Assembly (NCBI GenBank): GCA_030693535.1
Contig: JAUYAL010000074.1
Span: 1-64,000 of the forward strand
DNA: 64,000 bases
Direction of reading: 5' to 3'
From: Methylotenera sp.
Lineage (GTDB): Bacteria > Pseudomonadota > Gammaproteobacteria > Burkholderiales > Methylophilaceae
Below are positions 9,028 through 18,749 of this stretch, piece by piece (the stretch's first letter is position 1; each line of letters begins with the position of its first letter). The translations under genes and the position numbers were made by a program. The notes below the pieces were generated by a model that had not been told where the DNA came from, made no database searches, and was given only the letters and a program-made list of their open reading frames with translations.

Positions 9028-9627
9028 ATGTTTACAGGCATTATTCAAACCGAGGGTCAAATAGAATGCGTAACATCTTTTGGTGATGACGTAAAACTAA
9101 ACATTCACTGCGCTGGACTAGGCATGCAAGACGTTAATAGAGGTGACAGCATCGCGGTCAACGGCGTTTGCTTAACTGTAATCAATTTTAGCAACAGCCA
9201 TTTTGAAGCCCATGTTTCAAAAGAAACCTTGTCAGTGACAACCGGCTTGAATGCCCAACGTGCTGTTAACCTAGAAAAAGCATTGCGACTCAGCGATAGG
9301 CTAGGTGGTCATTTGGTGAGTGGCCATGTAGATGGTGTTGGTGAAGTCGTACTTTTTGAACAGCTAGGCGATTGCTGGAAGCTGGATATTCGCGCACCAC
9401 ACAGCATCTCAAAATATATTGCTGTTAAAGGTTCAATTTGCGTAAATGGCGTGAGTCTGACAGTCAACACAATTGCCGCAGATATTTTCAGCATCAACTT
9501 AATACCTCACACGATTGAGAATACTACGCTAAAGTTTTTAAAAACGGGAAGTTTGGTCAATTTAGAAGTAGACCAAATAGCACGTTACGTAGAACGTATG
9601 GCAATTTGGGCTGAAGAAACCTATTAA
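9028..9627 (+). CDS. ribE: Riboflavin synthase alpha chain
   Basis: Catalyses dismutation of two 6,7-dimethyl-8-ribityllumazines to riboflavin, the last step of the pathway. It has two tandem lumazine-binding repeats. The first begins at the start codon with MFTGIIQ, and the second begins with [13 protein letters not shown] near residue 93. The start is placed at 9028 because the family begins with MFTGI. An in-frame ATG at 8980 would add 16 atypical residues. It is 51 bp upstream of the ribBA-type gene in the same direction. I see no FMN riboswitch in the 300 bases upstream. Some databases name this gene ribC. Confidence 0.95.
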   Translation: MFTGIIQTEGQIECVTSFGDDVKLNIHCAGLGMQDVNRGDSIAVNGVCLTVINFSNSHFEAHVSKETLSVTTGLNAQRAVNLEKALRLSDRLGGHLVSGHVDGVGEVVLFEQLGDCWKLDIRAPHSISKYIAVKGSICVNGVSLTVNTIAADIFSINLIPHTIENTTLKFLKTGSLVNLEVDQIARYVERMAIWAEETY

Positions 9628-9678
9628 AAACACAATATCGCTAGCAACCATAGTAAATAATAAAATTGGAAGAACAAC

Positions 9679-10773
9679 GTGACTATCAGCACAGCCATTG
9701 AGATTATCGAAGAAATCAAGCAAGGTCGCATGGTTATTTTAGTTGACGATGAGAATCGTGAAAACGAAGGTGATTTGGTCTTAGCAGCAGAATTTGCAAC
9801 CGCCGAACACATCAATTTTATGGCAAAATATGGTCGTGGATTAATTTGCTTAACGCTAACTGAATCGCATTGCCATCAATTAAACCTCACAAAAATGGTA
9901 CAAAAAAACGGTGCCCGTATGGGTACCAATTTTACCGTTTCAATTGAAGCTGCTGAAGGAGTTACCACTGGCATTTCAGCCGCAGACCGTGCTCGTACTA
10001 TTCAAGCCGCTGTGTCAAAAACGGCAAAGCCGCAAGATATCGTCAGCCCTGGTCATATTTTCCCGCTCGCAGCAATGGATGGCGGCGTATTGGTTCGGGC
10101 AGGCCATACAGAAGCTGGCTGTGATTTAGCTCATTTAGCTGGTTGCGAACCCACTAGTGTAATTTGCGAAATTCTAAAGGATGACGGTAGCATGGCGCGC
10201 TTACCAGATTTAATGCTTTTTGCCGCTGAACATCAGCTAAAAATCGGCACAATTGCGGATTTAATTCAATATCGCGCACAAACTGAACGCTTAGTTGAAC
10301 GCGCTGCTGAACGTATGATTCAAACACCTTACGGTGAAATGAAACTGGTTGCGTATCACGACAAAATCGCAAAAGAAACTCATTTAGCCCTAATCAAAGG
10401 CATACCTTCCCCTGAAAAGGAAACACTAGTTCGCGTGCATGAACCTTTATCAATTTTTGACCTGCTGGACAGCTCAAGCTGCTCACATAGCTGGAATACC
10501 CTTCAAGCAATGGAAATCATTGCTAATGCTGAAACAGGGGTCATTGTGTTGTTGCATCAGCAAGAAACTGGAGAAGCTATCGTGCAGCGTATATTAGGCG
10601 CAGACGAACCAGTGCGCATCAACCAAGAATTACGTACTTATGGAATAGGCTCACAAATCTTAATAGATTGCGGTGTAGGTAAAATGAAATTGATGGCTAA
10701 GCCTCGCAAAATGCCAAGCATGACTGGCTTCGGTTTAGATGTAACAGGGTATTTAGAAGCCAGCAGCAATTAG
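9679..10773 (+). CDS. ribB: 3,4-dihydroxy-2-butanone-4-phosphate synthase with degenerate GTP cyclohydrolase II-like domain (RibBX type)
   Basis: The N-terminal domain (about 1-205) is DHBP synthase, which makes the 4-carbon unit of riboflavin from ribulose 5-phosphate. [11 protein letters not shown] near 26 and [13 protein letters not shown] near 148 carry its active-site acids. The C-terminal domain (about 206-364) aligns with GTP cyclohydrolase II. However, the zinc site (C-x10-CxC) after RVHE is absent: the segment reads [17 protein letters not shown]. The later catalytic DER region is also missing. It should therefore be a RibBX-type hybrid with only DHBP synthase activity, and the cell needs a separate RibA. 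The start is GTG at 9679. No ribH follows it. Confidence 0.92.
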   Translation: MTISTAIEIIEEIKQGRMVILVDDENRENEGDLVLAAEFATAEHINFMAKYGRGLICLTLTESHCHQLNLTKMVQKNGARMGTNFTVSIEAAEGVTTGISAADRARTIQAAVSKTAKPQDIVSPGHIFPLAAMDGGVLVRAGHTEAGCDLAHLAGCEPTSVICEILKDDGSMARLPDLMLFAAEHQLKIGTIADLIQYRAQTERLVERAAERMIQTPYGEMKLVAYHDKIAKETHLALIKGIPSPEKETLVRVHEPLSIFDLLDSSSCSHSWNTLQAMEIIANAETGVIVLLHQQETGEAIVQRILGADEPVRINQELRTYGIGSQILIDCGVGKMKLMAKPRKMPSMTGFGLDVTGYLEASSN

Positions 10774-10783
10774 ATATGTTAGA

Positions 10784-11371
10784 ATGATACCATTGGAAAA
10801 CATCAATCTTACAGGTCACTTTCTCATCGCGATGCCCGCCATGACAGATCCTTTTTTTGCGAAATCTGTCACCTTTATTTGCACCCACAATCAAGAAGGT
10901 GCAATGGGCGTAATGATTAACCGACCTACCGACATTACCTACGATACTCTGTTTGAAAAAATCAAAGTTGAACTGCTGAATTTTTCAGTTGCCGACCTGC
11001 CTGTGTTGTATGGCGGACCTGTACAACCAGAGCGTGGCTTCGTGCTACATGAATCCGTTGCAGGTGAATGGGATAGCACCATTACCATTCTCGATAATAC
11101 TGCCCTTACCACTTCAAAAGATATTCTAGAGTCAGTCGCCATTGGTAGCGGCCCAACTAAAATGTTACTCACGCTTGGCTATGCAGGCTGGACACCAGGC
11201 CAACTTGAGCAAGAAATAAAGAATAACTCTTGGTTATCTGTACAAGCAAATGATGTAGAAACGCTCAATAAAATTCTTTATGAATTAAATTACGACGAAA
11301 AATTAGGAGCAACTATGGCATTGCTCGGCGTTGACCCAGCCATGTTATCTGATGTGGCAGGTCACGCTTGA
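10784..11371 (+). CDS. yqgE: YqgE/AlgH family protein (UPF0301)
   Basis: A 195-aa protein of the DUF179 family. The N-terminal core TGHFLIAMPAMTDPFF and GAMGVMINRPT are family signatures, and the length matches. Its biochemical role is not established; the AlgH name comes from an effect on alginate regulation in Pseudomonas. It overlaps ruvX by one base (TGATG), so the two are translationally coupled. This yqgE-ruvX-pyrR-pyrB-pyrC' order is widespread. Confidence 0.93.
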   Translation: MIPLENINLTGHFLIAMPAMTDPFFAKSVTFICTHNQEGAMGVMINRPTDITYDTLFEKIKVELLNFSVADLPVLYGGPVQPERGFVLHESVAGEWDSTITILDNTALTTSKDILESVAIGSGPTKMLLTLGYAGWTPGQLEQEIKNNSWLSVQANDVETLNKILYELNYDEKLGATMALLGVDPAMLSDVAGHA

Positions 11372-11847
11372 TGGCCACAACAATGCATGGTCAAATAATA
11401 GATAACGAAAAAGTTTACGAAGCAAAAATAGTATTAGGTAGCACCGTGTTATGTTTTGATTTTGGCGAACAAAGAATTGGTGTTGCAGTCGGGGAACACT
11501 TATTAGCTACGGCTAGTCCGCTCACAACAATAGATAATGAAGGCAATGACATACGTTTTGAAGCAATTAGCAAGCTAGTAAAGGAATGGCAGCCAAAGCT
11601 GCTGATTGTTGGATTGCCACTAAGTTTAGAAGGTGCAGAGACTAGCGTCACGCAACTCTGCAAGAAGTTCGCAAGGCGGCTTAATGGCCGCTTTAACTTG
11701 CCTGTGATGCTGATTGATGAACGCTATAGCTCTGTTGAAGCAAGCGAGAAACTCACCCAAACAGGCATTAAAGGCCGCGCGCAAAAAGAAAAGTTAGACC
11801 AAGTAGCCGCACAAACTATATTGCAAAGCTATTTTGACGCGCTATAA
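11371..11847 (+). CDS. ruvX: Putative pre-16S rRNA nuclease RuvX/YqgF
   Basis: A 158-aa RNase H-fold protein thought to finish the 5' end of 16S rRNA. CFDFGEQRIGVAVG near residue 27 gives the first catalytic aspartate, and DERYSSVEA near 114 gives another conserved acidic site. The ATG at 11371 is chosen over TTG at 11368 because it shares one base with the yqgE stop. The N-terminus is about 20 residues longer than usual, but no better start exists before the conserved core. Confidence 0.92.
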   Translation: MATTMHGQIIDNEKVYEAKIVLGSTVLCFDFGEQRIGVAVGEHLLATASPLTTIDNEGNDIRFEAISKLVKEWQPKLLIVGLPLSLEGAETSVTQLCKKFARRLNGRFNLPVMLIDERYSSVEASEKLTQTGIKGRAQKEKLDQVAAQTILQSYFDAL

Positions 11848-11911
11848 ATTTGAAACACTATGAATTTGACTGACTATGAGTGTGAATGATGATTACAGGT
11901 AAAATAACATA

Positions 11912-12451
11912 ATGACCTCAAAAAATACCCAACTTCCAAATGCAGAAGATTTGCTAAAAATTTTAGCAACAAAACTTCAACCTCTATTACAAGCTAATAC
12001 TGCGCTGGTTGGCATTCAAAGTGGCGGGGTTTGGTTAATGCAAAGATTGTTAGTTATATTAGAAAAAGACATCATTGCTAACGCCATTGAAATTGGATCA
12101 TTAGATATTTCATTTTACCGCGATGATTATGAAAAACGTGGTTTAAAAGCTGAAAATCGCCCGAGCCAAATTTCGTTTGTCGTAGAAAACAAGCACATCA
12201 TTCTAGTTGATGACGTTTTTTATACAGGGCGCACCACACGCGCCGCGATGAATGAGCTTTTTGATTATGGACGCCCTGCAAGCATCACGCTGGTTGCGTT
12301 GGTCAATCGAGGCGGTCGTGAGTTACCAATCGCACCACAGATTACAGCGGCTGATATTACTTTAGATGCCAGTCAGAATTTGCAGCTAATACAAAATCAA
12401 GATAGCACTTTAAGTCTTGAACTTCAATCTAAATCAGGTGCAAAAGCATGA
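11912..12451 (+). CDS. pyrR: PyrR: pyrimidine operon regulator / uracil phosphoribosyltransferase
   Basis: A 179-aa PRTase-fold protein. The PRPP-binding signature [17 protein letters not shown] is at about residues 93-109 and GIQSGGVWL near 33. Family members make UMP from uracil and PRPP, and in some bacteria bind pyr mRNA. Whether this one regulates is unknown. I see no antiterminator or PyrR-binding loop in the short leader (11848-11911). It overlaps pyrB by 4 bp (ATGA), so it is the first gene of a coupled pyrR-pyrB-pyrC' unit. Confidence 0.94.
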   Translation: MTSKNTQLPNAEDLLKILATKLQPLLQANTALVGIQSGGVWLMQRLLVILEKDIIANAIEIGSLDISFYRDDYEKRGLKAENRPSQISFVVENKHIILVDDVFYTGRTTRAAMNELFDYGRPASITLVALVNRGGRELPIAPQITAADITLDASQNLQLIQNQDSTLSLELQSKSGAKA

Positions 12452-13428
12452 ATAACCCTCAACTAGATGCTGACGGACGTTTGTGCCACCTTCTCTCTAT
12501 CGAAGGTCTACCTAAAAAAATACTGAATCAAATTTTAGACACAGCGGAATCCTTTGTCGGCGTAGCAGAACGCGAAGTTAAAAAAGTACCTCTATTGCGC
12601 GGTAAAACCGTATGCAACTTGTTTTTTGAAAATAGCACCCGCACCCGCACCACTTTTGAAATTGCAGCTAAACGTCTATCTGCTGACGTAATCAGCTTGA
12701 ACGTGAATACCTCATCACAATCCAAAGGTGAAACTATTCTAGATACGGTGGATAACTTAATCGCCATGCACGCTGATATGTTTGTGGTGCGTCATTCGCA
12801 ATCTGGTGCCGCACACTTTATTGCCAAACATGTCCCTAATCATATTCACGTCATTAACGCTGGTGATGGTCGCCATTCGCATCCTACACAAGGTTTGCTG
12901 GATATATTTACCATACGCAGATACAAGCCCGACTTGCATAATCTACGCGTGGCGATTGTAGGAGACGTGTTGCATTCTCGTGTTGCCCGAAGTGAAATTC
13001 ATGCACTCACAACGCTGGGCGTACCTGAAGTTCGGGTGATAGCACCTAAAACATTACTGCCTGCTCAGGTGGAAAAATTAGGCGTACATGTGTTTCATGA
13101 CATGAAAGCTGGGCTGAAAGATGTCGACGTAGTGATGATGTTACGCTTACAAAACGAACGCATGAATGGCGCAATGTTACCAAGCGCACAAGAATATTTT
13201 AAAACTTATGGCCTCACACAAGATAAGCTAAACCTTGCTAGACCTGATGCGATTGTGTTGCACCCAGGACCAATGAACCGCGGGGTAGAAATTGATTCGA
13301 GCGTAGCGGATGGCGCGCAGTCAGTCATTCTACCGCAAGTCACTTACGGAATTGCAATTCGCATGGCAGTAATGGCCATGCTGGCTGGCGGTCAAAATTC
13401 CGGCAGTCAAGCAGGGAGTCAAGCATGA
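12448..13428 (+). CDS. pyrB: Aspartate carbamoyltransferase catalytic subunit
   Basis: Joins carbamoyl phosphate and aspartate, the first committed step of pyrimidine synthesis. The carbamoyl-phosphate loop [11 protein letters not shown] is near residues 56-66, HPTQGLLD near 138, and HPGPMNRG near 272. The length of 326 aa is typical. It overlaps both pyrR and pyrC' by 4 bp. The next gene encodes a non-catalytic DHOase-like partner, which suggests the Pseudomonas-type dodecameric PyrB-PyrC' complex and not the E. coli PyrB-PyrI type. No pyrI is present. Confidence 0.96.
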   Translation: MNNPQLDADGRLCHLLSIEGLPKKILNQILDTAESFVGVAEREVKKVPLLRGKTVCNLFFENSTRTRTTFEIAAKRLSADVISLNVNTSSQSKGETILDTVDNLIAMHADMFVVRHSQSGAAHFIAKHVPNHIHVINAGDGRHSHPTQGLLDIFTIRRYKPDLHNLRVAIVGDVLHSRVARSEIHALTTLGVPEVRVIAPKTLLPAQVEKLGVHVFHDMKAGLKDVDVVMMLRLQNERMNGAMLPSAQEYFKTYGLTQDKLNLARPDAIVLHPGPMNRGVEIDSSVADGAQSVILPQVTYGIAIRMAVMAMLAGGQNSGSQAGSQA

Positions 13429-14702
13429 AAATTCAAATTAAAAATGGTCATGTCATAGACCCTATAAATAAGATTGATAGTCTGCAAGATGTATTCATTG
13501 CAGCAGGAAAAATTGTTGCGATTGGTAAGGCACCTGATGGCTTTGTCGCCAATCAAACCATCAACGCCAGTGGCCTAATAGTTTGCCCTGGACTAGTAGA
13601 TCTATCTGCAAGATTGCGTGAACCTGGCGATGAATATAAAGCAACTCTAATTAGTGAGTTGCAAGCCGCAGTTGCTGGCGGAGTAACTAGTCTTGCTTGC
13701 CCGCCAGATACCGATCCAGTGCTAGATGAGCCTGGACTAGTGGAAATGTTAAAGCATCGCGCCAAGCAACTTAATCTTGCACACGTATATCCGCTAGGCG
13801 CACTCACACGTCAACTTGAAGGCAAAGTGCTTTCAGAAATGGGTGAACTGCGTGAAGCCGGTTGTGTAGGTTTTTCTCAGGCGAACATTGCTATTACTGA
13901 TACACAAGTGCTTTGGCGCGCAATGGAATACGCAGCGACTTTTGGCTTTACTTTATTTCTGCATGCAGAAGAGCCATTTTTAGCCAAAGATGGCGTAGCG
14001 CATGATGGCGAAGTCGCTAGTCGATTAGGCTTAAAAGGCATACCAAGTGCGGCTGAAGCGCTTGCGCTTGCCAGCATGCTGCGTATTGCCAAAGAAACGG
14101 GCACGCGTATTCATATCAGCCGACTATCAACCGCCGAAGGAGTAGGCATGATACGTGAAGCTAAAAAACAGGGTGTCAATATCAGTTGCGATGTAAGCGC
14201 CAATCATTTACATCTGACGGAACATGATATTGGATTTTTTGATGCAAACTGCCATCTAAAACCACCACTTAGAACGCAGCGAGATAAAAATGCTCTGAGC
14301 GCAGGTCTAAAAGATGGCACGATAGATGCTATTTGCTCTGACCACACGCCAGTTGATGATGACGCCAAGCTTGCACCATTTGCAGAAGCTGAAGTTGGCG
14401 CTACGGGCCTGGAGTTATTACTTGCGCTTACCTTAAAATGGGCACATCAAGAAAAAGTTAGCTTATTGGATGCGTTGTCTCTTATAAGTCCTGCCTCAGC
14501 AAAAATTTTAGGTATTTCTGCAGGCAGCCTAAGTCTTAATAGTGATGCTGATTTATGTATCTTTGCTGCAAACGAGTACTGGAATATTGTGCCAAACGCA
14601 TTAAAAAGCCAAGGGAAAAATACACCTTTTAATGGTTTAGAAGTAGCTGGGAAAGTTAAATTTACATTGGTGCATGGGCAAGTTGTATACCAAAGTGAGT
14701 GA
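13425..14702 (+). CDS. pyrC': Dihydroorotase-like PyrC' (pseudo-DHOase, structural partner of PyrB)
   Basis: A 425-aa amidohydrolase-fold protein. Active dihydroorotases carry an HxH zinc motif after GLVD; here the segment is [13 protein letters not shown], so both histidines are replaced (S and R). The distal SDHTP motif near residue 305 remains. Loss of the first two metal ligands matches the inactive PyrC' that stabilises PyrB in Pseudomonas and relatives. An active DHOase must then be encoded elsewhere. It is coupled to pyrB by a 4-bp overlap, which supports a structural role in the ATCase complex. Called from the motif; activity has not been tested. Confidence 0.9.
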   Translation: MKIQIKNGHVIDPINKIDSLQDVFIAAGKIVAIGKAPDGFVANQTINASGLIVCPGLVDLSARLREPGDEYKATLISELQAAVAGGVTSLACPPDTDPVLDEPGLVEMLKHRAKQLNLAHVYPLGALTRQLEGKVLSEMGELREAGCVGFSQANIAITDTQVLWRAMEYAATFGFTLFLHAEEPFLAKDGVAHDGEVASRLGLKGIPSAAEALALASMLRIAKETGTRIHISRLSTAEGVGMIREAKKQGVNISCDVSANHLHLTEHDIGFFDANCHLKPPLRTQRDKNALSAGLKDGTIDAICSDHTPVDDDAKLAPFAEAEVGATGLELLLALTLKWAHQEKVSLLDALSLISPASAKILGISAGSLSLNSDADLCIFAANEYWNIVPNALKSQGKNTPFNGLEVAGKVKFTLVHGQVVYQSE

Positions 14703-14870
14703 AATTTAGCTCAATTTAATCTATACCAATAATTCTTTTATTCCAAATTCGCTGCAACCTTGTAAGGCCTCACGATAATCGCCGACTAACGACTAGTTAA
14801 ACATTCAACAATCTATTTATTGTATAGACTTTGAATAACTCGGAATAATCTATTGATATGGAGCGTTATC

Positions 14871-15518
14871 ATGACAGGTTTTAATCGCAGGAAATTTTTA
14901 AGTTGCGCTGCCGCATTACCACTTTCACTTTATTTACCTATCAATAGCCATGCTGCATCAGGCTCAAGACGTTTGAGTGGCATTATTCACGAGCTGGAAG
15001 GTGATGTTTTTATTAACAAAAATATTGCTAACTTATCTAGCATAATAAAATCTGGCAATCTCATTAGCGTAGCATATGGGGGAAGATTATTATTTAGCAT
15101 GGGGGAAGATACATATTTATTGCAAGAAGGTAGTTCATTACAAGTTGAAAGCCATGACAATGTCATTGTTTCTGGCTTGCGTTTACTGACAGGTGGATTG
15201 CTTGCTGTATTTGGAACACGACAATATTCCACTAAAATTCACACTAGAGTAGCAACGATTGGTATTCGCGGCACAGGCGTGTACCTAAATAGCCAACCTG
15301 AAAAACTCTACTTTTGCACTTGTTATGGAAATACAGACTTAAATTTAGGTCATCATCATACGGAGCAAATACAGTCGACCCACCACAGCGCCTTTGAAAT
15401 TAGTGGTCATTCAGAAAAAACCATGAGCATGAAAGCAACCCAAGTGCTTGGCCATACAGATGAAGAGTTAAGATTGCTTGAGCAATATTCAGGCCGAAAA
15501 CCGCCGTTTGACTTATAG
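14871..15518 (+). CDS. FecR-domain protein with Tat-type signal
   Basis: A 215-aa exported protein. The N-terminus NRRKFLSC followed by a hydrophobic stretch and SHA looks like a twin-arginine signal with cleavage near residue 28. The body (SGIIHELEGDVFINK... RVATIGIRGTGVYLN) matches the periplasmic FecR domain. No sigma factor, TonB receptor or transmembrane anti-sigma part is present nearby, so this is an orphan FecR-domain protein and not a classical anti-sigma regulator. The start at 14871 is chosen because it places the RR motif at the N-terminus; 14853 is an alternative. It faces pilU on the other strand, with a 34-bp gap between the 3' ends. Confidence 0.7.
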   Translation: MTGFNRRKFLSCAAALPLSLYLPINSHAASGSRRLSGIIHELEGDVFINKNIANLSSIIKSGNLISVAYGGRLLFSMGEDTYLLQEGSSLQVESHDNVIVSGLRLLTGGLLAVFGTRQYSTKIHTRVATIGIRGTGVYLNSQPEKLYFCTCYGNTDLNLGHHHTEQIQSTHHSAFEISGHSEKTMSMKATQVLGHTDEELRLLEQYSGRKPPFDL

Positions 15519-15552
15519 CTTGTATGATTTCCGGCCTACTTCATATTTAGCT

Positions 15553-16689
15553 CTACACAATACCTAAGTTACCCAATCCTGCAGATAAATCTTTACCATG
15601 CGAAGCTTTACCCTCTAATTTTATTTTTAATCGAATATCATTCACAGAATCAGCATTTCGTAATGCATCTTCATAAGTGATAACATCCGCCTCGTGCAAA
15701 TCAAAAAGTGCCTGATCAAAAGTTTGCATGCCTAACTCACGTGATTTAGCAATAATCGATTTAATTTCATGCACATCCCCTTTAAAAATCAAATCTGAAA
15801 TTAATGGTGAGTTCAGCATCACCTCCATGGCAGCGGCTCGGCCCTTACCCTCTTTTTTAGGAATAAGTCGCTGAGAAATAAATGCGCGCGTATTCAAAGA
15901 TAAATCCATCAGCAACTGATGGCGACGTTCTTCGGGGAAAAAGTTAATAATGCGGTCTAAAGCTTGGTTGGTGCTGTTGGCGTGCAAAGTCGCCATGCAT
16001 AAGTGACCTGTTTCAGCAAAGGCAATCGCATAATCCATCGTCTCGCGATCACGAATCTCACCAATCAAAATAACATCTGGTGCCTGACGCAAGGTATTCT
16101 TTAGTGCAATATGCCAATTATCTGTATCAACGCCAACTTCACGCTGAGTAATGATGCAATTTTTATGTTCGTGTACAAACTCTACAGGATCTTCAATCGT
16201 AATAATGTGACCATAACTATTTTGGTTACGGTAACCCACCATTGCGGCTAAGGATGTAGATTTACCTGAACCCGTTCCACCAACAAAAATCACCAAGCCT
16301 CGCTTAGTCATGGCAACATCTTTCAGCACCTCTGGCAAACCTAACTCTTCAAACTCAGGGATTTTCGTCGTAATGGTTCTAAAAACCAAGCCAACGGAAC
16401 CTCTCTGAATAAAAGCATTTACCCGAAAACGCGCAACATTTGGAATCCCAATCGCAAAATTACATTCATTTGTAGCATCAAATTCGGAAGTCTGCTTGTC
16501 ATTCATAATGGAACGTGCAATTTCGCGCGCTTGCTGTGCAGACAATACTTGGCTACTTACTGGCGTCACTTTTCCATCTATTTTCATGGCTGGAGGAAAG
16601 CCAGCTGTGATAAACAAATCTGACGCATTTTTACCCAACATCAACCGCAACAAATCAAATACAAACTTTTCTGCCTGACCTTTTTCCAT
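15553..16689 (-). CDS. pilU: Type IV pilus retraction ATPase PilU
   Basis: A 378-aa hexameric ATPase that assists PilT in pilus retraction. Walker A GGTGSGKST is at 137-145, the Asp box ITIEDPVEFVHE near 170, Walker B VILIGEIRDRETM near 205, and the His box HLCMATLHANS near 230. The C-terminal region after residue 345 is longer than in PilT, as usual for PilU. It follows pilT by 85 bp on the same strand, the standard pilT-pilU pair. Confidence 0.95.
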   Translation of the reverse strand: MEKGQAEKFVFDLLRLMLGKNASDLFITAGFPPAMKIDGKVTPVSSQVLSAQQAREIARSIMNDKQTSEFDATNECNFAIGIPNVARFRVNAFIQRGSVGLVFRTITTKIPEFEELGLPEVLKDVAMTKRGLVIFVGGTGSGKSTSLAAMVGYRNQNSYGHIITIEDPVEFVHEHKNCIITQREVGVDTDNWHIALKNTLRQAPDVILIGEIRDRETMDYAIAFAETGHLCMATLHANSTNQALDRIINFFPEERRHQLLMDLSLNTRAFISQRLIPKKEGKGRAAAMEVMLNSPLISDLIFKGDVHEIKSIIAKSRELGMQTFDQALFDLHEADVITYEDALRNADSVNDIRLKIKLEGKASHGKDLSAGLGNLGIV

Positions 16690-16774
16690 TATTTACCCTT
16701 ACACATTATTGACGCTTACTAAGGTTGCTTTTACTCTTAAACTACTCTATGAATGAATTCGCTGTTGCCTGACA

Positions 16775-17818
16775 TTAACCCATAATATTTTCTTTATTAG
16801 CCGCCTTAGCACGCGCCTCATTCGCAGAGACGACACCTCGCTTAACTAAATCTTGTAGATTTTGATCAAGCGTCTGCATTCCTACATTTTGGCCCGTTTG
16901 TATCGCAGAGTACATTTGCGGAATTTTAGCTTCACGAATCAGATTTCGAATCGCAGGCGTTCCAATCATAATCTCATGCGCGGCAACTCGCCCCTGCTCA
17001 TCTTTAGTTTTTAATAAAGTTTGTGAAATAACTGCCCGCAAAGATTCAGATAGCATAGAGCGTACCATTTCTTTTTCTGCTGCCGGAAACACATCAATAA
17101 TACGGTCAATTGTTTTAGCTGCAGAGCTGGTATGCAACGTACCGAACACCATGTGACCAGTTTCTGCAGCAGTAAGTGCCAAACGAATTGTTTCCAAATC
17201 GCGCAACTCACCCACTAAAATAACATCAGGATCTTCACGCAATGCTGACCGTAATGCATTATTAAAAGAAAGAGTATGTGGCCCCACTTCACGTTGGTTA
17301 ATCAAACATTTTTTTGACGTATGCACAAATTCAATAGGATCTTCGACAGTTAAAATATGTCCAAATTCTTTATCGTTGATGTAATCAATCATCGCTGCAA
17401 GTGTTGTCGACTTACCGGAGCCAGTTGGCCCTGTGACCAAACAAAGTCCACGCGGCGTATCGGCAATATCCTTAAAAATGGCGGGGCAATTCAATTGCTC
17501 AAGTGTCAATATTTTAGATGGAATTGTACGAAATACAGCCCCCGAGCCACGTTGATGATTAAAGGCATTTACCCGAAAGCGCGCCAAATTTGGGATTTCA
17601 AATGAAAAATCGCACTCTAAAGTTTCTTCATACACTTTACGCTGACCATCACTCATAATGTCATACACCATATCATGTACTTGAGTGTGATCAAAAGCAG
17701 GTACGTTAATTTTACGTATATCGCCATGCACACGTATCATTGGAGGCAAGCCTGCAGATAAATGTAAATCTGAAGCTTTATTTTTAACTGAAAAAGCGAG
17801 TAAATCTGAGATATCCAC
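16775..17818 (-). CDS. pilT: Type IV pilus retraction ATPase PilT
   Basis: The 347-aa motor that depolymerises pili, driving twitching and, in competent species, DNA uptake. Walker A GPTGSGKST is at 130-138, Walker B VILVGELRDLET is near 198, and the C-terminal AIRNLIRE element typical of PilT is near 292. It is divergently transcribed from yggS, as in Pseudomonas. Extension parts (pilB, pilC) and the pilin are at separate loci in this window. Confidence 0.96.
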   Translation of the reverse strand: MDISDLLAFSVKNKASDLHLSAGLPPMIRVHGDIRKINVPAFDHTQVHDMVYDIMSDGQRKVYEETLECDFSFEIPNLARFRVNAFNHQRGSGAVFRTIPSKILTLEQLNCPAIFKDIADTPRGLCLVTGPTGSGKSTTLAAMIDYINDKEFGHILTVEDPIEFVHTSKKCLINQREVGPHTLSFNNALRSALREDPDVILVGELRDLETIRLALTAAETGHMVFGTLHTSSAAKTIDRIIDVFPAAEKEMVRSMLSESLRAVISQTLLKTKDEQGRVAAHEIMIGTPAIRNLIREAKIPQMYSAIQTGQNVGMQTLDQNLQDLVKRGVVSANEARAKAANKENIMG

Positions 17819-17956
17819 AACTTGCTCCTGTTATAATTTATCGTGTACTAGCAAAAAACGCTACCATCATTATCATGTTCAATTCTATATTTTAATTCAA
17901 CAAGTTACATGTAATTTATTGAAAATATGATATTCAAATATAAAGCTTAATGAATT

Positions 17957-18637
17957 ATGAACTCAATTAGTAATCGCTTGCAAGATATTCTAGCAACTAT
18001 TCAATCAGCAAAGTCGTCCGCGCATGCAACGCAATCAATAAATCTGCTTGCAGTAAGCAAAATGCAATCACCATTAGCTATTCGCGAGGCTTTTTCTGCC
18101 GGTCAAATGTTGTTTGGTGAAAATTATTGTCAAGAAGCCTTAGAAAAGCAATCCCTGCTATCTGATTTAGCCATAGAATGGCATTTTATAGGCCCAATAC
18201 AGAGCAATAAGACACAATTAATTGCGCAGCATTTTGACTGGGTACATAGCATAGATAGGCTAAAAATAGCGCAACGCCTAAATGACGCTAGACCAGATAA
18301 TCTCGATCCATTACAAGTCTGTATTCAGGTTAATATTAGCAATGAAGAAAACAAAAGTGGAATTGCCCAACAAGACCTAGAGTCACTAGCAGATGCCATA
18401 TCAAAGCTACCTCGATTAAAACTACGTGGCTTAATGGCTATACCAAGACCTAGCAAAGACATTAATACGCAGCGTTTGCAATTCAAACTAGTTCGAGAAT
18501 GCTATGATAACTTATTAGCAAAAGGGTTTGCTTTAGATACACTTTCTATTGGTATGTCGGATGACTATCGTATTGCAATTGAACAGGGTGCAACTATCGT
18601 ACGTATTGGATCAGCATTGTTCGGTGCCAGAAAGTAA
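17957..18637 (+). CDS. yggS: PLP homeostasis protein YggS/PLPBP
   Basis: A 226-aa alanine-racemase-fold protein that binds pyridoxal phosphate and balances the cellular PLP pool. The PLP lysine lies in the LLAVSKMQ motif near residue 36, WHFIGPIQSNK follows near 76, and the C-terminal GMSDDYRIAI motif is near 199. It is the first gene of the conserved yggS-proC-yggT set. The DNA upstream is very AT-rich, and I could not single out one promoter. Confidence 0.95.
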   Translation: MNSISNRLQDILATIQSAKSSAHATQSINLLAVSKMQSPLAIREAFSAGQMLFGENYCQEALEKQSLLSDLAIEWHFIGPIQSNKTQLIAQHFDWVHSIDRLKIAQRLNDARPDNLDPLQVCIQVNISNEENKSGIAQQDLESLADAISKLPRLKLRGLMAIPRPSKDINTQRLQFKLVRECYDNLLAKGFALDTLSIGMSDDYRIAIEQGATIVRIGSALFGARK

Positions 18638-18749
18638 AATCTACCATCGAAAAAGTAGGTAGGTATGCTTACTCTGAACTTAATTAGTAAGTGTTTTTTG
18701 GTAAGTATTGCTAAAATAGCAATGAATTAAAATGAGAATGTGCTAACAA

